Source of the DNA: Pinibacter soli | GTDB taxonomy: Bacteria; Bacteroidota; Bacteroidia; Chitinophagales; Chitinophagaceae | Assembly (NCBI RefSeq): GCF_029961145.1 | Contig: NZ_JASBRG010000005.1 | Coordinates: 248,001 to 312,000, forward strand | Reading direction: 5' to 3' | Length of the DNA: 64,000 nt | In this document: positions 52,001-60,900 of the stretch, piece by piece | Numbering within the stretch: the first letter of the stretch is position 1 | Layout: every line of letters begins with the position of its first letter | The notes under the pieces: generated by a model | The model's input: only the letters and a program-made list of their open reading frames with translations | Told to the model about the DNA's origin: nothing | Databases searched by the model: none | Program-made: the position numbers and the translations under genes

Positions 52001-52206
52001 CTGCGTTGCCATATACTGATGAACAAATGTTCCCTGTAGAATACAAGATTGATTTGCCTGCAAGCACATCAACAGTGTTCACCATTTCAACGAAGACGCT
52101 TGGTGTAGGTTCCAAAAGCTGCGGACCGAGACCGCTGGATAAATACCTCGTGTGGAGCGACGAAACTAATTTTTCCTATACACTTGAATTGTTTTCGTCT
52201 AAATAA
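49021..52206 (+). CDS. GH2 beta-galactosidase, LacZ type with C-terminal small-chain domain
   Basis: 1061 residues from the ATG at 49021 (MSLVSKFLSIILFGSL, signal peptide); a frame extension to 48871 runs through promoter sequence and is rejected. Domain order: jelly-roll sugar-binding (LNGNWKFNWVPSP, VPSNWEVQGYGTPFY), Ig-like, TIM barrel (GVNRHEHW, RTCHYSDDPRWYEL), Ig-like, and the bgal small-chain domain (FGRGPWENYSDRK, ALPYTDEQM). The acid/base Glu is in WSLGNECG (E496); the nucleophile is in ICEFVHAMFNS (E563). It hydrolyses terminal beta-galactosides. It is divergent from the acetylesterase cluster, and its own promoter carries a LacI-type operator. Confidence 0.94.
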   Translation: MSLVSKFLSIILFGSLSVATGTADVLAQTPPPILRPGTDYPAELENPECLGINKEPYHATLMPYANLQEALKANRRASSYAQSLNGNWKFNWVPSPEKRPVDFYKTDFDVSKWKEIPVPSNWEVQGYGTPFYRNNGYTIKRDYPRVMSEPDKKFTAYIERNPVGSYRRDFVVPQNWNGRRIFITFDGVDCAFFIWVNGEKVGYSVNSRNAADFDLTKYVKPGKNTLAVEVYQYSSGTWLEDQDMWRLHGIFRNVTLWSSPKVHMRDFFVKQDLDKEYKNATVEVVTKVKNFGETSSGAQTFTAVLYDATGKEIAKGSAAGKQLNAKEEQQLSIKFAVNNPAKWTAETPVLYTVVLKASGGEILSSKIGFRKIEIKGRIFTVNGVPIKLKGVNRHEHWSDVGHAITEEQMIRDLQVIKQGNCNHIRTCHYSDDPRWYELCDEWGIWLVAEANVESHGYDGKFDEEPTIKSAIIDRNIANVENFKNHPSVIIWSLGNECGKVGSNFVEAMHKIKEIDSSRPVHYERFGTGEKNPADLDGRMYGTPDSYAAIAKNKQLTKPFYICEFVHAMFNSMGSLSEYSEVFDKNPEIVGGAIWEFQDQALWNKRNPAHPILAYGGGFGEFPNNDYFIHKGVVSYDRATTGTHVKPHFPEMKKAFQWIGTTLTDTASGTIAIKNKFQFISLDGFAARWQLTENGEIISSGNLLLPHVASLGETKISVPYKKTFKPKAGASYFLRVSYVQKEKTLWADKYFEVASEQFELPSNAAPAIDHAAQNVSLTKNDSSIIVEGTGFLVTFDKRTGALAQIARGSEKLLAADGYSKLILWRTPHRNDDNWAFDNWKKFGLTDLKFSVVGIKTEPVGKASVRITSTVKAEGKEGFAVYHTATYLVDGRGVINVDNNLQFEGPRINLARIGVRYLFNKQLDRLNYFGRGPWENYSDRKQAADVGVYSIKVDDQYEYEKPMEHGNREDVRWAKLQGPGLTPLLVKADEHLMQISALPYTDEQMFPVEYKIDLPASTSTVFTISTKTLGVGSKSCGPRPLDKYLVWSDETNFSYTLELFSSK

Positions 52207-52243
52207 GTTTCAAAATTTTTGAGCATTGATTTGAAAAATCATT

Positions 52244-52284
52244 AAAAAAGTAAAAGAGCAACAAAATTGCTCTTTTACTTTTTT
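52244..52284. terminator. strong bidirectional terminator after the LacZ-type gene
   Basis: AAAAAAGTAAAAGAGCAA (52244-52261) pairs perfectly over 18 bp with 52267-52284, with loop CAAAA. A second perfect hairpin, AAAGGGATT/AATCCCTTT (52332-52351), follows toward the convergent thioredoxin gene. Confidence 0.85.
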
Positions 52285-52331
52285 AATTTACGCCATTCGA
52301 CATGTTTAGGAGGATATGTCGAATCACAGAT

Positions 52332-52351
52332 AAAGGGATTGAAATCCCTTT
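52332..52351. terminator. short perfect hairpin with T-run
   Basis: AAAGGGATT-GA-AATCCCTTT with TTTATTT on the plus strand. It lies between two convergent genes and backs up the stronger terminator. ATTCGACAT/ATGTCGAAT, another perfect 9-bp inverted pair, lies just upstream near 52293-52322. Confidence 0.55.
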
Positions 52352-52407
52352 TTATTTACCATTCGGAATGCCCTGCGGAACAATCCGAACAGCAGCGTTT
52401 CTTTTTA

Positions 52408-53529
52408 TTAAAGAGAAAACAATTCAGCAAGTTTGTTCTCCAACGCTTTACCTCTCAGGTTCTTTGCAATGATTTTTCCATACGGATCTACCAATACATT
52501 TTGAGGAAGGCGCCTGATAGAATAGAGTTGGGCAGCCTCATTGTTCCATCCTTTTGAATCTGCAACCTGTTGCCACTCTAAACCATCGTGCCGGATTGCT
52601 CTTAGCCAATCTTGCCTGCTTTTTTCATCATCAACTGAAACTCCCAAAATCTCGAATCCCCTGTTACGAAATTTTGCATATAACCTAATCATATTTGGAT
52701 TCTCGGCGCGACACGGTACGCAACCGGATGCCCAGAAATCAACAAGCACATACTTTCCTCTATAGCCGGAAAGTGTGACAGGATTTCCCGAAGTATCTTT
52801 CAGTGTAAACTCAGGCGCCATTGCCCCAACAGCTGTTCTCTTCCACTCAGCAAGCATTGCCGCGTACTCTTTACCCGCCGCACTGTTTTTTACCTGCTCT
52901 GAAAATGAGTCAAACAATGGAGCCACTACGCGATAATCAGGATTTAATCTGCCGAAGTCCTTCAAAGCATCAAGACTTACTACATTATCAGTATGAGATT
53001 TTATGAATGTTAAGCTGACTGTCATTTGCTCTTCTATAACAGCATTTTTCTTCTTGTTGAACTCAGCACCTACAACCGGATCTTTTTGTTTCTCAGGCGG
53101 CAATGCATTATGATAAGCGGTCAATTCATTCCATTTCTCCATAGAAGGTTTTAGTGCCGATGCGAGCACCTCGTAATCCTGATTAATCTTTCCGGATACT
53201 TTGGCTGTTGAGAGAGAGTTGTTTCCTTCTATTCTTATATCACCTGGTTCGAGGTAAATAGTTTTTCTTTCCGTATTTTCCCAATGGGTTTCCCACCCTG
53301 GATATCTAATAATCATGTTTGCCTTTACCGGCTCATCAATGTTTCCCTGAAAGGCGAATCTGCCATATGTTATCATTGAAGAATCGACAACAGATTTACC
53401 ATTCCGGGGGTAGAACAAATACACCTTTACTCCGTTTATACTTCCTATTTTTCCATGGATAGAAAATGCTGCTTTTTGCGCCAGCAATGTGCCAGGCAAC
53501 AGAACAGCGAGAATTGCGCTCAATCTCAT
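52408..53529 (-). CDS. TlpA-like thioredoxin-fold protein with DUF4369 N-terminus (paralogue 1)
   Basis: 373 residues with signal peptide MRLSAILAVLLPGTLLA. Residues about 20-110 form a DUF4369-like beta domain (FSIHGKIGSINGVKVYLFY). A helical middle follows, then an AhpC/TlpA-type thioredoxin domain from MAPEFTLKDTSGNP. The active site is FWASGCVPC, so CxxC is kept but the usual WCGPC is replaced by GCVPC. Such proteins reduce disulfides in the periplasm. The paralogue at 53754-54881 is similar over its whole length, so this is a tandem duplication. It is the last of three thioredoxin-fold genes downstream of the second SusCD pair. Confidence 0.88.
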   Translation of the reverse strand: MRLSAILAVLLPGTLLAQKAAFSIHGKIGSINGVKVYLFYPRNGKSVVDSSMITYGRFAFQGNIDEPVKANMIIRYPGWETHWENTERKTIYLEPGDIRIEGNNSLSTAKVSGKINQDYEVLASALKPSMEKWNELTAYHNALPPEKQKDPVVGAEFNKKKNAVIEEQMTVSLTFIKSHTDNVVSLDALKDFGRLNPDYRVVAPLFDSFSEQVKNSAAGKEYAAMLAEWKRTAVGAMAPEFTLKDTSGNPVTLSGYRGKYVLVDFWASGCVPCRAENPNMIRLYAKFRNRGFEILGVSVDDEKSRQDWLRAIRHDGLEWQQVADSKGWNNEAAQLYSIRRLPQNVLVDPYGKIIAKNLRGKALENKLAELFSL

Positions 53530-53632
53530 TAATTGTTTTTTATAAGCTTAGATAACACTGATCTCCGGGCTATATTACGCAGTGCCAATTTAGCCGTAAA
53601 AATCGACAACAAGAAACAGAACTAAAAAAAGA

Positions 53633-53649
53633 GGAGGCCATTGGCCTCC
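53633..53649 (-). terminator. intrinsic terminator between the two TlpA-like paralogues
   Basis: GGAGGCC-ATT-GGCCTCC with TCTTTTTTT following on the minus strand. It ends the upstream paralogue's transcript 104 bp before the next start codon. The next perfect inverted repeat, AGATAATCTTTCCTGCAT with its complement (53695-53735, 18 bp), lies between it and the stop codon. Confidence 0.78.
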
Positions 53650-53753
53650 GTCTTTAATTGTACATTCGAACACAAATAAACCAGAAATATTCTAAGATAA
53701 TCTTTCCTGCATGGACGATGCAGGAAAGATTATCTGATCGTTTCTTTTTTGTT

Positions 53754-54881
53754 TTACATTGGAAACAATTCAGACAGTTTCTTTTCCAATTCTTCAGCTC
53801 TCAGATTCTTTGCGATGATTTTACCATTGGGGTCCAGCAATACATTTTGCGGAATGGCTTTGATAGCATAAAGTTTCGCAACCTCATTGTCCCATCCTTT
53901 AAGATCTGAAACCTGCTGCCAGGTTAATTTATCGTGGCGGATGGCATTCAGCCAATTTTTTTGGGATTTCTCATCATCGAGTGACACACCTAAAATATCA
54001 AATCCTTTATCATGAAATTTTGCATACGACTTTACAACGTTAGGATTTTCTGCACGGCACGGGCCGCACCAGGATGCCCAAAAATCAACGAGTACATATT
54101 TGCCTCTGAAGCTGGAAAGTTTTATAGGATTCCCCAAGGTATCATTCAGTGTAAACTCCGGCGCTAAAGCTCCAACAGCAGTGTTCTCCATCCTGGAAAG
54201 CATTGTTGCATAATCTTTGCCGGCAGCGCTGTTTTTCAAACTTTGCGAAAATGATTTAAACAATGGAGCTACTACATCATATTCAGGCATGGATCCTCCA
54301 AATCTCTTGAGGGCATCGAGGCTTACTACATTGTCATTATGAGATTTTATGAAAGAGAGATAAGATGTTTTTTGCTCTTCCATAATAGCATTGTATTTTT
54401 TGTCGAGTACAGCTCTTACAGCCGTGTCCTTTTGTTTTTCTGGTGGCATTGCATTATAGTCAGCCATGAATGCGTTCATCTGATCTGTCGATGGCTTCAA
54501 TGCTAGTTTGAGTTTTTCATAGTCATCATTAATCTTCCCGGATGCTTTGGCAGTTGAGAGAGAATCTTTACCGTCAATTTTTATAGTGCCCGGTTCCAGG
54601 TAAATAGTTTTTCGTTGTACATTTTTCCCGTTGGTTCCACTCCCTGTGTAATTAAAAACAACAGTCGCCTGTATGGGCTCTTCAATACTTCCTTTGAATG
54701 CGAATTTCCCATTTGTGATTTTCGCTGAATCGGAAATACTTTGACTACCCTGGCGATACGACAGATAAGCCATTGCCGGTGCGTTTATATTTCCCACTTT
54801 TCCGTTGATAGAAAATGTTGCTTTCTGCGCCAGCAATGTACCGGGCAACAAAACAGCAAGACCAATTGCGCTTAATTTCAT
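53754..54881 (-). CDS. TlpA-like thioredoxin-fold protein with DUF4369 N-terminus (paralogue 2)
   Basis: 375 residues with signal peptide MKLSAIGLAVLLPGTLLA. Same architecture as its neighbour at 52408-53529: a DUF4369-like domain (FSINGKVGNINAPAMAYLSY), helical linker, and a TlpA/AhpC domain with the canonical FWASWCGPC active site, ending SELFPM. Periplasmic thiol-disulfide reductase role is expected. Its leader and its 3' hairpins suggest its own transcription unit. Position after SusC, SusD and another thioredoxin-fold gene ties it to the second SusCD system. Confidence 0.9.
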   Translation of the reverse strand: MKLSAIGLAVLLPGTLLAQKATFSINGKVGNINAPAMAYLSYRQGSQSISDSAKITNGKFAFKGSIEEPIQATVVFNYTGSGTNGKNVQRKTIYLEPGTIKIDGKDSLSTAKASGKINDDYEKLKLALKPSTDQMNAFMADYNAMPPEKQKDTAVRAVLDKKYNAIMEEQKTSYLSFIKSHNDNVVSLDALKRFGGSMPEYDVVAPLFKSFSQSLKNSAAGKDYATMLSRMENTAVGALAPEFTLNDTLGNPIKLSSFRGKYVLVDFWASWCGPCRAENPNVVKSYAKFHDKGFDILGVSLDDEKSQKNWLNAIRHDKLTWQQVSDLKGWDNEVAKLYAIKAIPQNVLLDPNGKIIAKNLRAEELEKKLSELFPM

Positions 54882-54920
54882 TAGTGTTTAATTTTAAGTA
54901 TGATAGTGCAATAAAATTAA

Positions 54921-54949
54921 ATGCGGCTGTCTTTCCAAAACAACCGCAT
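54921..54949 (-). terminator. hairpin after the 414-residue thioredoxin-fold gene
   Basis: ATGCGGCTGT (54921-54930) and ACAACCGCAT (54940-54949) pair with one mismatch. On the minus strand TTAATTTTAT follows. It separates this gene from the downstream TlpA paralogue. Confidence 0.6.
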
Positions 54950-54978
54950 GTTTTTATGTGAGCGGTATTACTGGCTGT

Positions 54979-56223
54979 TTACTTTGATTTGTTCTTCTCT
55001 GCAAGCTTTGCCAATCTTGCCCTGTAGGCATCAATCGAAGCGATCTGAGCATCAACCGACTTTGTTGATTCATTATTCTTAATTGCGTTGGCGCGCATTT
55101 CATTTGCTACCTCCTGGGCTTTATCACAATGATAATTTCTTACAAGAATATAGAAGTAGGTTGATAAATATTTTGGATCCGGGTTTCGTCTGAGAAGGTC
55201 CTCCATCCATTTGATGCCAATCACTGTCTGGTCGGGCTTTCCTGTGCAATTGCCCAACAGGCTTGTCAAGGCAAGCGTGTAGCTATCATTGTTCTTTCCG
55301 TATTTCTGTAAGAACGCATCTCCACGCTTCATGTATTCGTTAACGTTTATGTCGCCGGTACTATCTTGTACTTCAAATGCATACAAGAACATGGCGAACT
55401 CATCGAAGTACGGATAATTTTTAGCTTTAAACTTTGCCTTGGCTATTTCGTATTGCTTCCTGGTCTCGGGATTAATCATGTTCTTTAAATACCACAAGTA
55501 GGAATCGGAAATGTATTTGTCTACCACTGCACTGCCAACTGTCTTGTCATATTTTTTTGCGTTGGCCTCAATGTATTCGAATGAAGGCGTAAACGGCGAA
55601 GGTTTAACAAGTTTAACAATCTCAAATGAATTTTTTGTGAGTTTATCTGCAGGGGTCAGCTCATTAAAATAAGTATTGAAATCACTGTTAAGCTTTTCAC
55701 CTCTGTAGGCATCTTGAAGTGCTTTGAAATATTTCGTTACAAATGCATACTCACGGTTATGTGCATTCCATTCTCTGATCAGTGAAAACATATTTTGATC
55801 CGGATCCAGTGCAATTTTTCCCAACTCAATGAATCCCTCAGGAGTAGTGGAACCTGCTGCACTATGAATCATGTTGCCGTTTTTATCGAGATACATTAAT
55901 GTGGGGTATGCGTAAATCTGGTATTGTTTTCCCTTCTCCACTCCCACTCCTTTGTCATCGCATTGCACCTTACAATTGATGAATTGCTTGTTGTAGAAAC
56001 GGGCAACATTCTCCAGCGGAAATACATCTTTGGCCATCTCTTTACAAGGTGCGCACCACGATGTGTAAAAATCTACAAAAACAGGTTTGTTCTCAATCTT
56101 AGCTTTTGCCAGTGCAGAATCAAGATCATGCATAAATTCAATTCCCTGGGCTTTCATAATCCTTGGGGTACCAATTGTTCCCAGCATCAGGATGAGCATT
56201 ATTATTTTATTTCTATTGGACAT
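54979..56223 (-). CDS. thioredoxin-fold protein (thioredoxin_7-like) with helical C-terminal region
   Basis: 414 residues with signal peptide MSNRNKIIMLILMLGTIGTPRIMKA. The thioredoxin domain (about 30-150) has FVDFYTSWCAPCKEMAKDVF with a CAPC active site and the cis-Pro region YAYPTLMYLD. The remaining 250 residues are helical, TPR-like and of unknown role. Periplasmic disulfide exchange is likely. It is the first gene after the second SusD, with a MITE-like repeat in the 285-bp gap. Confidence 0.85.
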   Translation of the reverse strand: MSNRNKIIMLILMLGTIGTPRIMKAQGIEFMHDLDSALAKAKIENKPVFVDFYTSWCAPCKEMAKDVFPLENVARFYNKQFINCKVQCDDKGVGVEKGKQYQIYAYPTLMYLDKNGNMIHSAAGSTTPEGFIELGKIALDPDQNMFSLIREWNAHNREYAFVTKYFKALQDAYRGEKLNSDFNTYFNELTPADKLTKNSFEIVKLVKPSPFTPSFEYIEANAKKYDKTVGSAVVDKYISDSYLWYLKNMINPETRKQYEIAKAKFKAKNYPYFDEFAMFLYAFEVQDSTGDINVNEYMKRGDAFLQKYGKNNDSYTLALTSLLGNCTGKPDQTVIGIKWMEDLLRRNPDPKYLSTYFYILVRNYHCDKAQEVANEMRANAIKNNESTKSVDAQIASIDAYRARLAKLAEKNKSK

Positions 56224-56293
56224 AAAATTTATTTTATTGATGAGTGTATAGGAATACCCCTACACGTATATGACGATTTTTGCTTTTTACTTA

Positions 56294-56457
56294 TTCAATG
56301 TCGTTTAGTTAACGTTGTCATCCCGACGAAGGAGGGATCTACGTGATTGTTCTAGCATAGAGTTCGCTAGTGTTAGACCCAGCTCCCTCCTTCGTCGGTA
56401 TGACAAGCGACATGCCTTTATTTTTTCAAACATCTTAACTAACAACATGCCTAATAC
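56294..56457. mobile_element. MITE-like palindromic element, copy B
   Basis: The left end TTCAATGTCGTTTAGTTAAC (56294-56313) nearly matches copy A. The palindromic core (56313-56408: CATCCCGACGAAGGAGGGAT ... CCTCCTTCGTCGGTATGACA) is inverted relative to copy A but clearly the same sequence. The right end near 56434 (CTTAACTAACAACATGCC) is a diverged terminal repeat. It lies between a thioredoxin-fold gene and SusD; no coding capacity. Confidence 0.72.
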
Positions 56458-56508
56458 CTATTTGAGGCTTTCTATTTTTTACTTTTTACTTTTTATTTTT
56501 TACTTAAC

Positions 56509-57948
56509 CTACAGATAAGCGCCATTCTGCACCAGTTTTGGATTATTGCTGATCTCTACATCCGGAACGGGATATAACTCACTACCCGGCTTCCATGTTT
56601 TGTTTGGAGAAAGAGGTCCTAACACGGCTTCTGCCCGGTTGGTTCTTTTCAGGTCCAGCCAGCGATGTCCCCATTCTGCGAAGAATTCAACCTGTCTTTC
56701 TTTTTCCAGCGCCAGAATTAATGAAGCCTGATCTGTCGCAGTAGAGTTAAGTAATCCGGCACGAGTGCGAACGGTATTCAAGTCGTCGAAAGCAGACTGC
56801 AATTTAGCTCCACCCTGACGAGCCCTTGCTTCTGACCGTATCATATATTGCTCGGTGAGTCTGAAGACGATGTAGTATTCAGTAACTGCGCCCGCTCCTG
56901 CTTTATACTTAGCCGGGAAAGCCCATGTAGGATATGCAGGATTGCTAAACCCGATCCACTTTGTTTTGCGATTATCAGTGGGTTCAAATGCATTGATCAA
57001 CTGCTGTGTCAATTGGTAATTTGGCTGAGTGGTTCCTGTTACAAGGAACGTAGAACCTTCAAGCGTATTTACATTGGCACGCACAGGTTGCAATTGCCAG
57101 ATAGTTTCAGGACTATCCTTTTTGAAAACTTTGTCGAGGATAGGCAGGCCGGCTCCATAGGCACCGGAAACGATGATTGCATCAGCTTCTGATTCAGCAC
57201 TAGCCCATTGACCGGTGTACAAATACGAACGAGCCAGCAAAGCGCTTGCGGTCCAGCGGTTAGGACGAAGTCTCTCGGTTGTTGGATATGCTTCTTGTAA
57301 CAGCCCCTTAGCATCTTGCAAATCCGCGATGATTTGTTTCCATACATCAGCAGCCGGAGTTCTTGGCACAAGCATATTGTCCTGGTAATTCGTATTCAAT
57401 ATGAGCGGAACATCTCCATACAAATTCACGAGATAGAAATAACAGAATGCGCGCATAAACTTTGCTTCGCCTGCAAGCTGGTTTTTTGTTGCAGTCGTCA
57501 CTCCTGTTGAAGTTTGCAGCCCACTTATAATAGCGTTGGTTCGATAGATATACTTATAGCCATCTTTCCAAAATGCCGCTACATAAGTATTTGGAGGTGT
57601 TAATGCATGATCAGTAAACTCCTGGTAGGTGGGCGCTGTTGTATTGCTTTGGGTCCAGATCATTTCATTAGCGGACATACCTCCCAGTGCGGTTAGAGAG
57701 AAACATACGAAGGAGCCATTGCTGCCAAACTGATCGTTCATCATATCAATATAAATGGATAGCATGGCAGCGGTGGCTGTTTTATCATCCACAAATATTT
57801 TGTCACTGGTAAGAACGTCAGGCGGATTCTCTACTGTTACAAATTTTTTGCAGGAAGAAAATGATATCATGCATATCAAACACGCCGCTGTGATCAACCT
57901 GCCGGATTGCCCAACTATATGTAGTATTGTAATTTTTGTACTTTTCAT
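56509..57948 (-). CDS. SusD/RagB family nutrient-binding outer membrane lipoprotein (second system)
   Basis: About 479 residues from the ATG at 57948 (MKSTKITILHIVGQSGR); the lipobox is SFSSC. SusD features: CKKFVTVENPPD at the mature N-terminus, FMRAFCYFYLVNLYGDVPLI in the TPR region, LEKERQVEFFAEWGHRWLDLKR near the end, and YPVPDVEISNNPKLVQN as terminus. It starts 20 bp after the SusC stop codon. It binds the cargo imported by the SusC partner; with no glycosidase genes downstream, the cargo may not be a glycan. Confidence 0.94.
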   Translation of the reverse strand: MKSTKITILHIVGQSGRLITAACLICMISFSSCKKFVTVENPPDVLTSDKIFVDDKTATAAMLSIYIDMMNDQFGSNGSFVCFSLTALGGMSANEMIWTQSNTTAPTYQEFTDHALTPPNTYVAAFWKDGYKYIYRTNAIISGLQTSTGVTTATKNQLAGEAKFMRAFCYFYLVNLYGDVPLILNTNYQDNMLVPRTPAADVWKQIIADLQDAKGLLQEAYPTTERLRPNRWTASALLARSYLYTGQWASAESEADAIIVSGAYGAGLPILDKVFKKDSPETIWQLQPVRANVNTLEGSTFLVTGTTQPNYQLTQQLINAFEPTDNRKTKWIGFSNPAYPTWAFPAKYKAGAGAVTEYYIVFRLTEQYMIRSEARARQGGAKLQSAFDDLNTVRTRAGLLNSTATDQASLILALEKERQVEFFAEWGHRWLDLKRTNRAEAVLGPLSPNKTWKPGSELYPVPDVEISNNPKLVQNGAYL

Positions 57949-57968
57949 TGTAATGATTTTTGAAGTGA

Positions 57969-60900
57969 TCAAAAGACAACCTGCAGACCTACAGTTATCA
58001 TTTTAAGTGGTGGCATTGTGCTAAAGGACATAATTTCCGGATCACCAATTTTATAGTGTGTAAACGTGAGCAGGTTCTCGGCCTGGCAATACAAGCGAAC
58101 GTTATCGGCTTTTATTTTTTGAGCAATCTTCCTGTCAAGTTGATAAGCAAGAGACACATTTTTTAACCGGATAAAAGAAGTATTGGCAATTACACCGTCT
58201 GAGTAGTTGGCCCAGTAACTATATTGGGTGGCCGCAGCACCGGTTGTGGTGAATCGTTGTACACTGGTGATATCACCCGGCTGCTGCCAGCGGTCAAGCA
58301 CTGAGACTGGCTGATTGGCTCTTGTACCGGGAGCCTGGAAAAGGAAATTGGCCCTTCCTGTTTGTTTTATGTAGTAGAAAGAGAAATCCAGTGTCCAGCC
58401 TTTATAAGCCAATGAGTTTTGAAAGCCGCCATAGTATATCGGTGCCAAATTTTTTGTTACGATTTTGTCTTTTGCAAGATTTATTCCGTTCAATTGATAA
58501 ATGCCAGTTTTAGGATCCACTCCCTGGCTCTGAATATATTTTTGGATAGTCACCGGTTGCCCGATCGACCATATAGTGGCATAGGCAGTATTTTCAAGAC
58601 CCGGATAAGCAATCAGCTTATTGCGGGGAATCGAAATATTAAATGAAGACTTCCAGTTGAAATTCTTTGTTTTGATGTTGGTAGAGTTCAGCATAAACTC
58701 CCAACCTGTGTTTTCCAATATGGCATCTCTGTTAGCATTCACGCTTGTAAATCCAACCTGGCTTGGCAGTGTTAATCCTACCAATTGATTATCGGTCCGG
58801 TTCAGATAGTAGTCGGCAGTAAGGTCAATGCGGTCCTTAAGGAATCCAAGCTCGAGACCAACCTCCCACTTGCGGTTCCGTTCCCAGGCAAAATCAGGAT
58901 TGTCAAGGTTACTGGCAGATATTCCGCTACTGCCCTGGTAAGGCACTGCTGAATTTGTAGACACCCATCGGGAAATATATTGATAGTTACCAATACGGTC
59001 GTTACCGGTAACACCTATACTTGTTCTTAACTTACCATAACTAAGGGCGGGGAAGGATTTCATGAAATTTTCATTAGAAAATATCCACCCGGCTCCTATG
59101 GCACCGAAGTTTCCAAATTGTTTTCCGGGGCCAAAGCGGCTTGATCCGTCTCGGCGTCCGGAAAGGTTTATCAGGTACCTTGTATCCCAGTTGTAACTCA
59201 CTCGGCCAAAGAGCGCATCATAGCGATATTTAGCATAGGTGCTTGTAACACTTTTTGTAGCAGCCGGGCCAGGAGTTAACAACAAAGCATCGTTGGTATA
59301 ACCGCTGGCACTTACAGTCTCTCCCGTACTTAACTGTTCCTGGAAACTTCCACCCACCAGTACCTGCAGCTGCCCCCTGCTTATTTTTGTTGTATAATCC
59401 ATTTGCGGTTCTAATATCCAGTTCTTTTGTGTTTGTTTAAAGAAACTTGATGAACTGACCAAAGAAGTGCTGGAAGGACTTTGCGAAGCGATAGGGTTTG
59501 TTGCAGTTTGATCAAGTCTTACCACATTGAACCCTCCGTCAAGTTTTACACGAAGTCCTTTAGCCACCGTGTAACTCATGTTCAAACTACTCAACATGTT
59601 GTCGGTTAGCCCTATATATTGCTTTTTGGTATATGCCAGTGGATTGGAAAAATTGACGCCTTTATCACTCCAAACCAAATTGCCGCTTGCATCCAATGGA
59701 TAAGGCGCGTTTGGAATGGTAGTCAGCAACTGCATCAAATCAATTGTGCTCAGGTTGTTTTTATCCGAACTATAGCTGGCATTGAAGGCAATTGAAAACT
59801 TATTATCCAGCGTGTGGTGTGCAAAGCTGGAATGCATGTTGATTCTGTCATCGTGCATATTGCCATAGTACACTGGTTCCTCACGGTGATAACCAGCGGC
59901 CAGTGAAACCTGGGTTTGCTGATTGCCGCCTGACACGCGTACCTGGCCATCGTAGTTGCGTGCAGTTTGCCCCAAAAGCAAATCCTCCCAGTTGGTGTAG
60001 CGCGTTGTATCCCATATCATCAAATCAGTAGCATTGGTCGTATTGGGAACAATGGAGTCATTCTTAAAAGCTTCTCTGCGCATCGTCGTATATTGCTGGG
60101 TGTTCATCATCGCCGGCAATTTTGTTGGACGCCCCCAGCCAGTATAAAAATTAAGGTCAACAGCAGTTTTGCCGGCTTTTGCTTTTCGCGTAGTAATCAG
60201 GACAACACCGTTTGCGCCTCGTGAGCCATAGATAGCCGTAGCATCGGCATCCTTTAAAACCTCTATACTTTCAATATCTGAAGGATTCAAATTGACAAAG
60301 GGACTGCTACCGGCAGTAGCATTAGTTAACCCACCAAGCGTTTGAGCAGATACGCCGCTTGAAAAAGTGACGTTACCCACTGTGTGCGCAAAGGGCACCC
60401 CATCGATCACATATAATGGCTCGGAGCCTGCACCCACTGAACTTATACCGCGAACAAAAATACTTACCGGTGCTCCAGCAACGCCTGAGGTCTGTGCGAT
60501 TTGCATACCGGGCACTTTTCCGCTTAGCGCCAAAAATGGATTATCTACCGGATGCTTCCGAATATCTTCTCCTTTCACCCCGCTGATAGCTCCGGTGGCC
60601 AACCTGCGGGTAGTCGTGCCATAGGCGATGACAACTGTTTCATCCAGGCTATTGACTTTTAACCTGGTTCTGATAGTCAGTATGCCATCTTTCAAAAGTG
60701 AAGACTGGTTAGCCTTTATTTCCGTAGTTTCTATATTGGTTGCTGAAATAATAAGTATAGCATTTTCATTTACTCCTTTTAATTGAAACATACCATTTTT
60801 GTCTGCAGAGGTGCCGAGATTGGTGCCTTTTATTTTAACAGAGGCTCCCGGAACAGGTTCTCCCGATTCGCTAACGACACGCCCCTGCACATCAATAGTT

